Positions 27,030 through 35,984 of a DNA stretch of 64,000 bases are shown in pieces. The notes beneath the pieces were generated by a model, which did no database searches, was not told the DNA's origin, and was given only the letters and a program-made list of their open reading frames with translations. The DNA comes from Allobosea sp. (GTDB lineage Bacteria > Pseudomonadota > Alphaproteobacteria > Rhizobiales > Kaistiaceae): assembly GCA_017307955.1 (NCBI GenBank), contig JAFKFV010000010.1:124001-188000 (forward strand), written 5' to 3'. Both the position numbers and the translations under genes were made by a program. Positions within the stretch are counted from its first letter, which is position 1, and the number at the start of each line of letters is the position of its first letter.

Positions 27030-28028
27030 ATGGACGATTTCGAGACGATGCCGGTGTTCGGCGTCGACGCCATCCTGCGCGATGTCCATGCGCAGGCGCT
27101 CGGCCGCGAAGAGGGGGAGGTCGCCGACTATATCCCCGAACTGGCCAAGGCCGATCCGGCGCCGTTCGGCATCGCCGTCGCAACATCCCGGGGGCGGCTG
27201 CACGAGATTGGCGATACGCGCATTCCCTTCACGATCCAGTCCGTCTCGAAAGCGCTGACCTATTGCATGGCGCTCGAACTGGTCGGCCGCGCCGAAGTTC
27301 TGCGGCGGGTCGGTGTCGAGCCGAGCGGCGATCCGTTCAACGCCATCGAGTTCGATCCCCTCACCCGCCGTCCCTACAACCCGATGGTCAATGCCGGCGC
27401 GATCGCGATCGCCGGCATCCTGCGCGACGTTCACGGCGACGGCGCCTTCGGGGCCGTCCTCACGCGTTTCTCCGAGGCGGCCGGACGGCCTCTGGCGATG
27501 AACGAGGCCGTCTACAGTTCCGAAGCGGCGACCGGACACCGCAACCGTGCCATCGGCCATCTCCTGGTCGGCGCCGGCGCGCTCGCCGAGCCGATGGACA
27601 GCGCGCTCGACCTCTATTTCCGCCAGTGTTCGATCGAGGTCACGGCGGCCGATCTCGCTGTGATGGGTGCGACCATCGCCCATCTCGGCGACAATCCAAT
27701 CACCGGCCGACAGGTCTTCGACGTCGCCGCGGTGCGCGACACGCAGGCGGTCATGTTCACCTGCGGGATGTATGATTATTCCGGCAACTGGGCCTTCGAT
27801 GTCGGCGTACCGGCCAAGAGCGGCGTCGGCGGCGGCATCCTCGGCGTTGTCAACCGCCAGCTCGGGATCGGCACCTATTCGCCGCGGCTCGACCGCAAGG
27901 GCAATTCGGTGCGCGGCGTCGAAGCGTTCAGGCTGCTTTCCGCGGAAATGGGGCTACACTCCTTCGACCTCACGAATCCCGGCTCCGCCTTCGTCGATTC
28001 CTTCTTCGCGGAGATGCCCCGGGGCTGA
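27030..28028 (+). CDS. glsA: Glutaminase
   Basis: 332-residue serine-dependent glutaminase (glutamine to glutamate + NH3), beta-lactamase-like fold. The catalytic SxxK is S71-V-S-K74 in PFTIQSVSKALTY; YNPMVNAGAI, GHRNRAIGHLL, CGMYDYSGNWAFDVG and VPAKSGVGGGI are the other conserved blocks. Length is slightly above the minimal 300-310. It is the first gene of a tight run with a STAS protein 16 bp downstream, then kinase and phosphatase genes, which is an unusual context. No membrane or signal segment, so cytoplasmic. Confidence 0.95.
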   Translation: MDDFETMPVFGVDAILRDVHAQALGREEGEVADYIPELAKADPAPFGIAVATSRGRLHEIGDTRIPFTIQSVSKALTYCMALELVGRAEVLRRVGVEPSGDPFNAIEFDPLTRRPYNPMVNAGAIAIAGILRDVHGDGAFGAVLTRFSEAAGRPLAMNEAVYSSEAATGHRNRAIGHLLVGAGALAEPMDSALDLYFRQCSIEVTAADLAVMGATIAHLGDNPITGRQVFDVAAVRDTQAVMFTCGMYDYSGNWAFDVGVPAKSGVGGGILGVVNRQLGIGTYSPRLDRKGNSVRGVEAFRLLSAEMGLHSFDLTNPGSAFVDSFFAEMPRG

Positions 28029-28044
28029 CACAGGATGGACGGCC

Positions 28045-28374
28045 ATGGAGATCGAGGAGGCGCGGCGCGGCACATCCCTCGTCGTCACGCCGACCGGCCG
28101 CCTCGACAGCGGTAGCGCGCCCGACTTCGAGGCACGACTCGGCGAGGATATCGACGGCGGCGCGCATGACGTCGTGATCGACCTCTCGCGGCTCGACTAT
28201 ATCAGCAGCAAGGGCCTCTCGGCGCTGCTCTCCGCCGGCAAGCGCATGAAGCGCGCCGAGGGGCGCATGGTCCTCGCCGCCGCAAGCGGGGCGGTGCGCC
28301 AGGTCATCGTGATCAGCGGCTTCGACCGCGTCTTCGAGCTCCACGACAGCGTCGACGCGGCGCTCGGCGGCTGA
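28045..28374 (+). CDS. STAS-domain anti-sigma-factor antagonist (SpoIIAA/RsbV-like)
   Basis: 109 residues, one STAS domain. LVVTPTGRLDSGSAPDFEARL at the N-terminus and VIDLSRLDYISSKGLSALL in the middle; Ser54/Ser55 correspond to the phosphorylatable serine of RsbV/SpoIIAA. Starts 16 bp after glsA and ends 22 bp before the kinase gene. Expected to cycle between phosphorylated (inactive) and dephosphorylated forms under the next two gene products. Start at ATG 28045; an upstream ATG at 28035 is out of frame. Confidence 0.92.
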   Translation: MEIEEARRGTSLVVTPTGRLDSGSAPDFEARLGEDIDGGAHDVVIDLSRLDYISSKGLSALLSAGKRMKRAEGRMVLAAASGAVRQVIVISGFDRVFELHDSVDAALGG

Positions 28375-28396
28375 CGATCGGCGGCGGGGAACGATT

Positions 28397-28825
28397 GTGA
28401 CGACGACGCGGTTCGACAGGGTCTTCAAGGCGGAGCATGGCGCGATCGCGACGCTGATGGCCGCGTTCGGCTCCTTCGCGGAGGTAACGAGCCTGCCCGC
28501 CGACGCAGTCTTCAAGATCGAACTGGCGCTCGACGAACTCATGAACAACACGATCGACTACGGCTATCCCGATGGCGATGCAGGGGAAATCAGCGTCGCA
28601 ATCGAGCGGCTCCCTGGCCGCGTCACCATCGACTATGCTGATGATGCGCGGCTGTTCGATCCCTTCGCCCTGCCGGAGCCCGACGTCACGCTCGGCATCG
28701 ATGCGCGGCAGCCCGGCGGGCTCGGCGTGCACCTCGTGCGCAAGCTGATGAGCGAATCGGCCTACAGCGTGGAGCGCGACCGCAACCACATCCGCCTCGG
28801 CCTCGTGCTGGACGATCCCTCATGA
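28397..28825 (+). CDS. RsbW/SpoIIAB-like serine kinase (GHKL ATP-binding anti-sigma factor family)
   Basis: 142 residues from a GTG start with GGGGAA upstream. N-box ELALDELMNNTIDYGYPD (E42, E47, N51), G1-like YADDARLFDPF and G2 motif GGLGVHLVRKLMSE define the GHKL fold; there is no DNA-binding or membrane part. Would phosphorylate the adjacent STAS protein. The partner it releases is unknown because no sigma-factor gene is nearby. Overlaps the phosphatase gene by 4 bp. Confidence 0.92.
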   Translation: MTTTRFDRVFKAEHGAIATLMAAFGSFAEVTSLPADAVFKIELALDELMNNTIDYGYPDGDAGEISVAIERLPGRVTIDYADDARLFDPFALPEPDVTLGIDARQPGGLGVHLVRKLMSESAYSVERDRNHIRLGLVLDDPS

Positions 28826-29997
28826 CCATTGCCGACGCCCGAATCCTCATCGTCGACGATGTCGACACCAATCGCGAGCTCTTGATGCGGCGGCTGCAGC
28901 GCCTCGGCTTCAGCCATCTCGCGGAGGCCGAGGACGGCGTCGCGGCGCTGGAGCATATCCGCGCCCATCCGGTCGACCTGGTCCTGCTCGACGTGATGAT
29001 GCCGCGCATGAACGGCGTCGAGGTGCTGGAGGCGATCCGGCTGGAAAACCGGCTGGAGCAGACCGCCGTCATCATGATCTCGGCGGCGACCGAGATCGAG
29101 ACGGTGGTCAAATGCATCGATCTCGGCGCCGAGGACTATCTGCCGAAGCCGTTCAACCCGTCGATCCTCCGGGCGCGGATCGGATCGGTGCTGGAAAAGA
29201 AGATGCTGCGGGCCGAGGTGCGGCGGCAGCTGACGCGGCTGGAGCACGAGATGGCCGCCGCGCGGGCGCAGCAGCTGGCGATGGTCAACACGCATTTCCC
29301 GCCGCCGGGCGGTCCGGTCGAGGTGCATGCCGTCATGATGCCGGCGCAGGAGGTCGGCGGGGATCTCTACGACTTCTTCCAGGTGACGCCGGAAACGCTC
29401 TGCATCGCGATCGGCGATGTGTCCGGCAAGGGCATGCCGGCGGCGCTGTTCATGGCACGCACGCGCAGTCTGCTCCGGGCCGGAACGCTGCAGTTCCACG
29501 CGCTGACGGGACGGCTGCCACGGCCGTCCGAAGTGGCGGCGCTGCTCAATGACGAGCTCTGCAAGAACAACGAGGACTGCGTCTTCATCACGCTGCTTGT
29601 GGGCTTCCTCGATATCCCGACCGGGCGCCTCGACTATGTGAATGCGGGTCATCTGCCACCGCTTCGAGCCGGCGGCAACGCTATGCCGGACGAACGGACG
29701 CAGGCCGATCCACCGATCGGCGTCATGGACCATCTCGCTTTTTCCGATCGCAGCCTGCAGCTCGCAGAGGGCGAGACGCTCGTCCTGGTGACGGACGGGC
29801 TGCCCGAGATGGAGAATGACAGCCGGGAAATGTACTCCTCCGCCCGGCTGGTGGCCGATTGCATGGCCCTCGCGGGGCTGGCAGCGGAGCCGTTCAGCAG
29901 CGCGCTTGTCGAGCGCGTGAAGAGCCATGCGGGCGACGCCGCCCAGTTCGACGACCTGACCGCGCTCGTGCTGCGCTGGCGACCGCCCTCAGCCTGA
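28822..29997 (+). CDS. Response-regulator-linked PP2C phosphatase (RsbU/SpoIIE type)
   Basis: 391 residues. Receiver domain 6-122 with acidic pair D12/D13, phospho-acceptor D57 in LLDVMMPRMNG and the Lys in EDYLPKPF; a coiled-coil linker around 125-155; then a PP2C/SpoIIE domain with GGDLYDFF, IGDVSGKGMPAALFM, NAGHLPP, VTDGLPE and the terminal metal site FDDLTALVL. It would dephosphorylate the STAS protein when its receiver is phosphorylated. No cognate histidine kinase is adjacent; an orphan kinase lies at 31888-33426 with no receiver of its own. Confidence 0.94.
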   Translation: MTIADARILIVDDVDTNRELLMRRLQRLGFSHLAEAEDGVAALEHIRAHPVDLVLLDVMMPRMNGVEVLEAIRLENRLEQTAVIMISAATEIETVVKCIDLGAEDYLPKPFNPSILRARIGSVLEKKMLRAEVRRQLTRLEHEMAAARAQQLAMVNTHFPPPGGPVEVHAVMMPAQEVGGDLYDFFQVTPETLCIAIGDVSGKGMPAALFMARTRSLLRAGTLQFHALTGRLPRPSEVAALLNDELCKNNEDCVFITLLVGFLDIPTGRLDYVNAGHLPPLRAGGNAMPDERTQADPPIGVMDHLAFSDRSLQLAEGETLVLVTDGLPEMENDSREMYSSARLVADCMALAGLAAEPFSSALVERVKSHAGDAAQFDDLTALVLRWRPPSA

Positions 29998-30456
29998 GGC
30001 GGGCGGGGCCGTGATCGGCCGCAGATGCATCGTGTCCTCGCCGGCATGCATGGCGCGCGACAGGCGGAAGCTGTTGGCGATCCGCTCGGCATAGGCGACG
30101 ACGATCGCTGCCGCCTCGGCGTCGAAGGTCTCGCGGGCCGTCTCGGCGAAGAGACCCAGCCAGCGGGCGAAATGGGCGTCCGAAAGATCGGGCAGGCGGA
30201 GATGCGGCGCCAGCGGGCGGCCTTCATAGCGCCGCGTCTTCAACAGCACCGACGACCAGAAATCGCACATCTTGGCGAGATGGACCGGCCAAGCATCGTC
30301 GGCGATGGCCCGGCCGAAGACCGGGCCGATGACATCGTCCTGCCGCACGGCATCATAGAAGCCATGCACCAGGCGATGGATGCCTTCTTCGTCCACGCCC
30401 TCTGGAACGCCCAGCGTGAGCGGGACGCGCCCGCGCGGGTCGGGTCTAGCGGTCAT
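29989..30456 (-). CDS. Group III truncated hemoglobin
   Basis: 155-residue 2-over-2 globin. IHRLVHGFYDAVRQDDVIGPVF gives the B-helix Phe-Tyr pair (Tyr34), LAPHLRLP the proximal His85, and DAHFARWLGLF the conserved Trp99 of group III members. Convergent with the phosphatase gene and overlapping its end by 9 bp. Probable role in O2/NO chemistry; nothing nearby narrows it. A short flexible N-terminus (TARPDPRGRVP) precedes the fold. Confidence 0.92.
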   Translation of the reverse strand: MTARPDPRGRVPLTLGVPEGVDEEGIHRLVHGFYDAVRQDDVIGPVFGRAIADDAWPVHLAKMCDFWSSVLLKTRRYEGRPLAPHLRLPDLSDAHFARWLGLFAETARETFDAEAAAIVVAYAERIANSFRLSRAMHAGEDTMHLRPITAPPASG

Positions 30457-30524
30457 GGATCGATCCTCATTGCGGCGCCTTCACTGCCCGCGGCGAGGCA
30501 GCGCCGCCTTGATGCGCATCAATG

Positions 30525-31013
30525 TCAGGCGACGCCCTTGTCCTTCTCCAGCGGCACGTAGTTGAGCGGCAGCGCCGTCGCATATTTGATCTGCTCCATC
30601 GCAAAGGCCGAGGAGACGTCCGCGATGTCGATCTTGGAGATAAGGCGCTTGTAGAAGGCGTCATAGGCCTCGATGTCCGGCACGACGACGCGCAGGAGAT
30701 AATCGACCTGACCGCTCATGCGGTAGAATTCCACCACTTCCGGCACGTCGCGGATGACCTCGGCGAAGCGCTTCAGCCACTCCTCATTGTGCTGGCTGGT
30801 GGTGATCGAGACGAAGACGGTGACCTTGGCGTTCACCTTGCGCGGATCGAGCACCGCGACGCGGCGCAGGATGACGCCGTCTTCCTCGAGCTTCTGGATG
30901 CGGCGCCAGCAAGGCGTCGTCGAAAGACCGACTCGGCGTCCGATCTCCGCGACCGGCACGGTCGCGTCCTCCTGCAGGATCTGGAGGATTTTCCTGTCGA
31001 GGCGGTCGATCAT
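30525..31013 (-). CDS. Lrp/AsnC family transcriptional regulator
   Basis: 162 residues from ATG 31013 (MIDRLDRKIL). Winged helix-turn-helix VPVAEIGRRVGLSTTPCWRRIQKLEEDGVI, then the RAM ligand domain with VTVFVSITTSQHNEEWLKRF and MSGQVDYLLRVVVPDIEAY. Members sense amino acids. It is flanked by trHb downstream and a uracil-DNA glycosylase upstream on the same strand; target genes are not evident. Confidence 0.94.
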   Translation of the reverse strand: MIDRLDRKILQILQEDATVPVAEIGRRVGLSTTPCWRRIQKLEEDGVILRRVAVLDPRKVNAKVTVFVSITTSQHNEEWLKRFAEVIRDVPEVVEFYRMSGQVDYLLRVVVPDIEAYDAFYKRLISKIDIADVSSAFAMEQIKYATALPLNYVPLEKDKGVA

Positions 31014-31094
31014 CGCGGAACATCTCCACCAAGGGATGCCTGCGGTCGGAAATTTATTCTCAATCGCCGCAGTATCGTGCTTCACTGGAGAAAT

Positions 31095-31778
31095 TTATTC
31101 CGACTTTTCCGCCGCTCTGTCAAGCAGAGCCAAGGTTTCCGCGATTTGCGCCCTGAGTTCCGGGAGGAGCTCCGCCTCGAACCATGGGTTGCGCTTGAGC
31201 CAGCCGGTGTTGCGCCAAGAGGGGTGCGGCAGGGGAAAGACCGCCGGTCCGGAGGGGCGGTCCAGGCTCTCGCGCCAGCGCCGCACGGTCGCGTCGACAC
31301 CCTCCGCCGCATCGGCGCCGAGATGCCAGCGCTGGGCGGGCGCGCCGATGGCGAGGACCAGTGCAATATTCGGCAAGGCGCTCACGACCCGGCTCCGCCA
31401 GAGCGGCGCACATTCGCGCCGGGGCGGCAGGTCGCCGCCCTTCGCGTCCTGCCCGGGAAAGCAGAAGCCCATGGGCACGATCGCGATCCGGCTCTCGTCA
31501 TAGAAGGTGGGGGCATCGACGCCCATCCAATCGCGCAGGCGATCACCCGAGCGGTCGTCGAAAGGGGTGCCGGAGGCGTGGACCCGCGTCCCCGGCGCCT
31601 GGCCGGCGATGAGGAGGCGCGCCGTCGCCGAGCCGCGGATGACGGGGCGGGGCTCATGCGGCAGCGGCTTGCCGAGCGGCGCCTCGGCGCAGACGCGGCA
31701 GCGCCGGACGGCCGCAGCGAGGGTCTCGAACGGCTCGGCCACGGGATGTCCCGCAATTTCTGAATCGGCTGCGACCAT
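31095..31778 (-). CDS. Uracil-DNA glycosylase family protein, Fe-S type
   Basis: 227 residues. Motif A LIAGQAPGTRVHASGTPF and motif B LPHPSWRN are those of the UDG superfamily. Four cysteines, C27 and C30 (CRVC), C106 (MGFCFPG) and C123 (RRECAPLW), occupy the positions of the [4Fe-4S] ligands of family 4/5 enzymes. Base-excision repair of deaminated DNA is the expected role, but the spacing of the motifs departs from the best-known family 4 members. Confidence 0.85.
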   Translation of the reverse strand: MVAADSEIAGHPVAEPFETLAAAVRRCRVCAEAPLGKPLPHEPRPVIRGSATARLLIAGQAPGTRVHASGTPFDDRSGDRLRDWMGVDAPTFYDESRIAIVPMGFCFPGQDAKGGDLPPRRECAPLWRSRVVSALPNIALVLAIGAPAQRWHLGADAAEGVDATVRRWRESLDRPSGPAVFPLPHPSWRNTGWLKRNPWFEAELLPELRAQIAETLALLDRAAEKSE

Positions 31779-31887
31779 CGGTTAACCAGCGCTTCGAAAG
31801 GGGACTTAAACCATCGCCGGTTAGGTTGAACACTCGGAGGGCGCGGACATTGCGCCACATAAGGGGCGAATCCCTCAGGGTCCAGGC

Positions 31888-33426
31888 ATGCAGGTCGCAC
31901 CGGAAGCCGCTGCGAGCGACAAGATCGCCGTGAACCGCGAACGCGCGGAGCGGCGGCGCGCGGTCGCGCGGACGGTGCGCGATCACCGCGAGCGGCTGAC
32001 ATCGACGACCGGCACCAGCCCGAGCTTCGACCACGAACTCCTCGTGCATTATGCGCGCACGCGGCTCTCGGCCGCCTATGCTGTGCCGCTGCTCGTGGCG
32101 CTGGTCAGCCTCGTCGCGACCGTCTGGCTGCCGCATCTCGTCATAGGAATCTGGGCGGCGGTGACACTCGTCGTCCATTGCGCCGGCACATGGCTCTGCC
32201 GCGTCTTCGTGAAGACACCGGCCGACAAGGTGTCGATCCGCGCCTGGACGCGGCGCTTCGTCATCTCCGAATTCTGCTACGGGCTGACCTGGATCGGCCT
32301 CCTGCTCGCGACCGCGACCGTACAGGCGCCGGGCATCGAGACCTTCCAGTTCGCCACCATGCTGACGATGCTCGCGGTCGGCACGATGTTCGCCTCCAGC
32401 CTGCCGGCGGGCGCGGTGGCCGGGACGGCGCCGATCGCGCTCACCATGGTGGCGCTGTTCGCCATCCGGCAGGACGTGCTCTATCTCGCCCTCGCCTTCC
32501 TCTCGATCGGCAGCGAGATTTTCTTCCTCACGCTGTCGCAGCGGCTCCAGTCCACCACCATGGGCATGATGCGCTACCGGGCGGAGAAGGATCACCTCAT
32601 CGCGGAACTCGGAACGGCGAAGGCGGTTTCGGACGAATCGCGCCGCCGCGCCGAGGAGGCCAATCTCGCCAAGTCGCGCTTCCTCGCGACCATGAGCCAC
32701 GAGCTGCGCACCCCGCTCAACGCCATTCTCGGCTTCTCCGAGGTGATGAAGAACGAGGTGCTGGGGCCGATGCAGAACCCGACCTACAAGGAGTATGCCG
32801 GCGACATCCACACCAGCGGGCAGCATCTCCTGGCGCTGATCAACGAGATCCTCGACCTCTCGCGCATCGAGGCGGGCCGGTACGAGCTGAACGAGGAGCC
32901 GGTGACGCTCGCCCATGTGGTGGAGGATTGCGAGAATCTCGTCCGCCTCCGGGCGCGCAACAAGAACCTGAAGCTGGTGCAACTCATCGAGCCCGACCTG
33001 CCGCGGGTCTGGGCCGATGAACGCGCGGTGCGTCAGGTTGTGCTCAACCTGCTTTCGAACGCGATCAAGTTCACCCCGCCGGGCGGCGAGATCGAGATCC
33101 GCGCCGGATGGACAGCAGGCGGCGGGCAATATGTGTCGGTGCGCGACAACGGCCCCGGCATTTCCGAGGACGAGCTGCCAATCGTGATGTCGGCTTTCGG
33201 CCAGGGCGCCATCGCCATCAAGAGCGCCGAGCAGGGCGCCGGCCTCGGCCTGCCGATCGTGCAGGCGATGATGAAGATGCATGACGGCACCTTCGAGCTG
33301 CGCTCGCGGCTGCGCGAGGGCACCGAGGCGATCTGCTGCTTCCCGCGCTCGCGCGTCATGGATCCGCTGCCGCCCGTCATCCAGGAAGCCGCACACCAGC
33401 CCGAACGGCGCCGCCGCACCGGCTGA
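31888..33426 (+). CDS. Membrane sensor histidine kinase (PdhS/DivJ/PleC-like catalytic core)
   Basis: 512 residues. Cytosolic Arg-rich N-terminus, about six membrane helices between residues 62 and 215 with no obvious periplasmic sensor, then HisKA (FLATMSHELRTPLNAILGF, phospho-acceptor His271), N-box VLNLLSNAIKFTPPGG, G1 VRDNGPGISEDEL, and G2 QGAGLGLPIVQAMM. The H-box LNAILGFSEVM is common among alphaproteobacterial cell-cycle kinases. No response regulator or phosphotransferase is adjacent, so it is an orphan kinase. Convergent with comEC, 3 bp apart. Confidence 0.92.
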   Translation: MQVAPEAAASDKIAVNRERAERRRAVARTVRDHRERLTSTTGTSPSFDHELLVHYARTRLSAAYAVPLLVALVSLVATVWLPHLVIGIWAAVTLVVHCAGTWLCRVFVKTPADKVSIRAWTRRFVISEFCYGLTWIGLLLATATVQAPGIETFQFATMLTMLAVGTMFASSLPAGAVAGTAPIALTMVALFAIRQDVLYLALAFLSIGSEIFFLTLSQRLQSTTMGMMRYRAEKDHLIAELGTAKAVSDESRRRAEEANLAKSRFLATMSHELRTPLNAILGFSEVMKNEVLGPMQNPTYKEYAGDIHTSGQHLLALINEILDLSRIEAGRYELNEEPVTLAHVVEDCENLVRLRARNKNLKLVQLIEPDLPRVWADERAVRQVVLNLLSNAIKFTPPGGEIEIRAGWTAGGGQYVSVRDNGPGISEDELPIVMSAFGQGAIAIKSAEQGAGLGLPIVQAMMKMHDGTFELRSRLREGTEAICCFPRSRVMDPLPPVIQEAAHQPERRRRTG

Positions 33427-33429
33427 GGC

Positions 33430-35862
33430 TCAATCGGAAGGGCCGGGCGGCATGTAGGCACGCCTGAGCGTCGGATAGCTCGTGACGACGATCGCCAGCG
33501 CGTCGAGCCGGGAGGGATGGGCCGTGTCGGGCGACGAAGGCGTTTTTGCATCCGGGGCAAGCGGCGGTTCGGCCGCCGCCACCTCCCCGCTGTCGTCGAA
33601 CGGCGCCATGCCCGCCGGATCGCCGTCCGCCTCGCTCCAGGCATAGGCTCGCGGTTCAGGTTTGACCTCGTTCCCGATCGACTCCGGCGGAGCGGCGGAC
33701 GGGGGACCCTTCTCCTTAAGCACGAGCGCAAGCGCGCCGTCGCGGCGGAGCGTCGTGTGGTCAACCACCGCCGTGACGGCCCGGCAGGCGGCAGGCGCCT
33801 GCAACGGTGTCACGACCAGCGCCGCGCGACGGCAGTCCTCGGCGAAGGCGCCACGATCGAGCGAGAGCGCGACGAGGCGGCCGTCGGCGAGGCGGGTGAT
33901 GCAGCCGAGCGCGTCGCAGCGGACGCCCTCGGTCAGCGTCTTGTCCTTGACGCCGCGCGCATCGCCATCGGCGCGCAGCCAGATGCCGGCTTCGAAGGAC
34001 GGAACCTTGGGCGCGAGGATCGCGTATTGGCCATCGGCAGTTCTGATGGCGGCGGAGCGGCCGTCGGCGGCGACGATCAGGTCAGGTCGCAGCGGCAGGA
34101 AGGCCAGCACGATGCCGGCCAGCATCGGGAGCGCGCCAAGCCAGCGCCAGCGCTCGCCCCAGAGCGCGGCCCAGAGAAAGCCGGCGAGGAAGATGAGCAG
34201 CGCCGCGGCCGGGGGCATCGCCATGCCGCCCGTTCCTTCCGACCAGCGCGACACAAGGGCGGCGACCCAGAGCATGCCGTCGATACCGACACCCATCAGC
34301 GCCAGCATCGGCTGGTCGAGGCCGAACGGCATCAACAGGACGCCGATGAGCGCCATCGGCATCACGAGGAAGTCGATCAGCGGCATGGCGAGGACATTGG
34401 CGACGATCGACAGCGGCGCCATGCGCTGAAAGTGGTAGAGCGCGAAGGGCGTGGTGCCGAGGCCACCGAGCAGCGAGGAGAGCGCGAGGCCGCCGACAAG
34501 GGCGAGCGACCAGCGGAGCAGCGTTCCGGCCAGCGACGTCTCCGCGCGGAGCCGCGCCTTTCGTCTTCGCCGCGCGAGGACTTCGAAGCCGGCGACCAGC
34601 GCGATCGTCGCCGCGAAGGACATCTGGAAGCCGGCGTCGAGCACGCTTTCCGGCGCCAGAAACAGCACGGCGAAGGTGGCGAGCGCGACATTCCGCATCG
34701 AGATCGCCCGCCGGTCGATGAGGATCGCGCCGAAGACGACCGCCGTCATGGCGAAGGAGCGCTGCGCGGCGACATCGAGGCCGGAAATCAGCAGATAGAA
34801 GAAGGTGAGCGCGAGCGCCCCGACCGCCGCCCATTTCTTGATGGGATGGCGCAGCGCGACGCCCGGGAAGAGCGCCAGCAGCGCACGGATCGCCCAGAAG
34901 CTGGCGCCGGCGACGAGCACCATATGGAGGCCGGAGACCGAGAGGACATGGGCGAGGCCGGACTGGCGGAGATCGTCCTCCGCCTTCGCCGAAATGCCGC
35001 CGGCATCGCCGATGACCAGCGCGGTCGCGATCCGTCCCGTATCGCCGGGCAGCGCCCCGAGGATACGGGCGCGGATCGCCTCGCGGAGGCTCTCGAGCGG
35101 AATCGCCAGGCGGATCGCCAGCGGCGGCGGACCGAGATCGACGGGTTTCGGCTTGCCATAGGCGAAGCCGGTGGCGCCGATGCCGGCATAATAGGCCTTG
35201 CGTGCGAAATCGTACCCACCGGGCATCGCCGGGCCGGAAGGCGGACGGAGCCGCGCCAGGACAGAAATGCCTTCGCCGACGCCGGGCGCCTTGCCGCGGA
35301 GGACGACCGTCACGCGCTGCGGCAGGGGCGTGATCCGCGCGCCGTCGATCGCGACCACGCGTAGCGTCAGCCTTGCGCCGCCGCGCCGCGCATCGACCGC
35401 CTCGACGAAACCGGTCACCGTCGCGGTGACCGAGCGGGCGATCATCGGTGTCGCGACGAGATCTGTGCGCAGCTTGGTGAGGGCCGCGCCACCGGCAATC
35501 ATGGTCGCCACGAGAAGCAGGCGGAAAAGCGCCGCGCGCCCTGCCCTCGCCCGCCATGCACTGGCGCCAAGCGCGACAGCGAGGAGGACGAGCGCCAGCG
35601 CCGAGGGCTCGGACGGCAGGGCGAAATAGAGCAGCGAGCCGCCGGCAAAGGCGACCGCGAGCCAGGGAAGGCCGCGCGCCGCCTCCATCTCGCGCTCGAG
35701 GCTGGCGCCGAACGCGAGCAGCCAGCGTTCGGCGGCAAAGCCGAGGCGGCCTCGGGGTCCGGCAGGGAGAAAACGCGGCGCGTCCGACGGCGCGTCATCC
35801 GGCTCGGCGACGAGCTCAGGCGCCGATGCGGACATCCCTCCACGCGGCGCGTGCTTCGCCAT
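33430..35862 (-). CDS. comEC: ComEC/Rec2 family DNA-uptake membrane protein
   Basis: 810 residues from ATG 35862, which has GGCGGGGAT just upstream; a longer start at 35913 is possible. N-terminal soluble OB-like domain ([21 protein letters not shown]), then the polytopic Competence domain with the signature [17 protein letters not shown] and [17 protein letters not shown]. The C-terminal part keeps a beta-lactamase-like framework ([20 protein letters not shown]) but shows no HxHxDH metal motif, so the nuclease site seems lost. Pro/Ala-rich tail. Divergent from gltX. Confidence 0.9.
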   Translation of the reverse strand: MAKHAPRGGMSASAPELVAEPDDAPSDAPRFLPAGPRGRLGFAAERWLLAFGASLEREMEAARGLPWLAVAFAGGSLLYFALPSEPSALALVLLAVALGASAWRARAGRAALFRLLLVATMIAGGAALTKLRTDLVATPMIARSVTATVTGFVEAVDARRGGARLTLRVVAIDGARITPLPQRVTVVLRGKAPGVGEGISVLARLRPPSGPAMPGGYDFARKAYYAGIGATGFAYGKPKPVDLGPPPLAIRLAIPLESLREAIRARILGALPGDTGRIATALVIGDAGGISAKAEDDLRQSGLAHVLSVSGLHMVLVAGASFWAIRALLALFPGVALRHPIKKWAAVGALALTFFYLLISGLDVAAQRSFAMTAVVFGAILIDRRAISMRNVALATFAVLFLAPESVLDAGFQMSFAATIALVAGFEVLARRRRKARLRAETSLAGTLLRWSLALVGGLALSSLLGGLGTTPFALYHFQRMAPLSIVANVLAMPLIDFLVMPMALIGVLLMPFGLDQPMLALMGVGIDGMLWVAALVSRWSEGTGGMAMPPAAALLIFLAGFLWAALWGERWRWLGALPMLAGIVLAFLPLRPDLIVAADGRSAAIRTADGQYAILAPKVPSFEAGIWLRADGDARGVKDKTLTEGVRCDALGCITRLADGRLVALSLDRGAFAEDCRRAALVVTPLQAPAACRAVTAVVDHTTLRRDGALALVLKEKGPPSAAPPESIGNEVKPEPRAYAWSEADGDPAGMAPFDDSGEVAAAEPPLAPDAKTPSSPDTAHPSRLDALAIVVTSYPTLRRAYMPPGPSD

Positions 35863-35984
35863 ATCCCCGCCTTTCGTCCGGGCAAGTCTCCATGCTACAT
35901 GCTGCGCCCACATTCGCGAAAGGTCGGCGACAGCGGCCCTTCCTTCCCCTTCATCCGCATGATCTGCCCAGCCCGGAATCGCTC

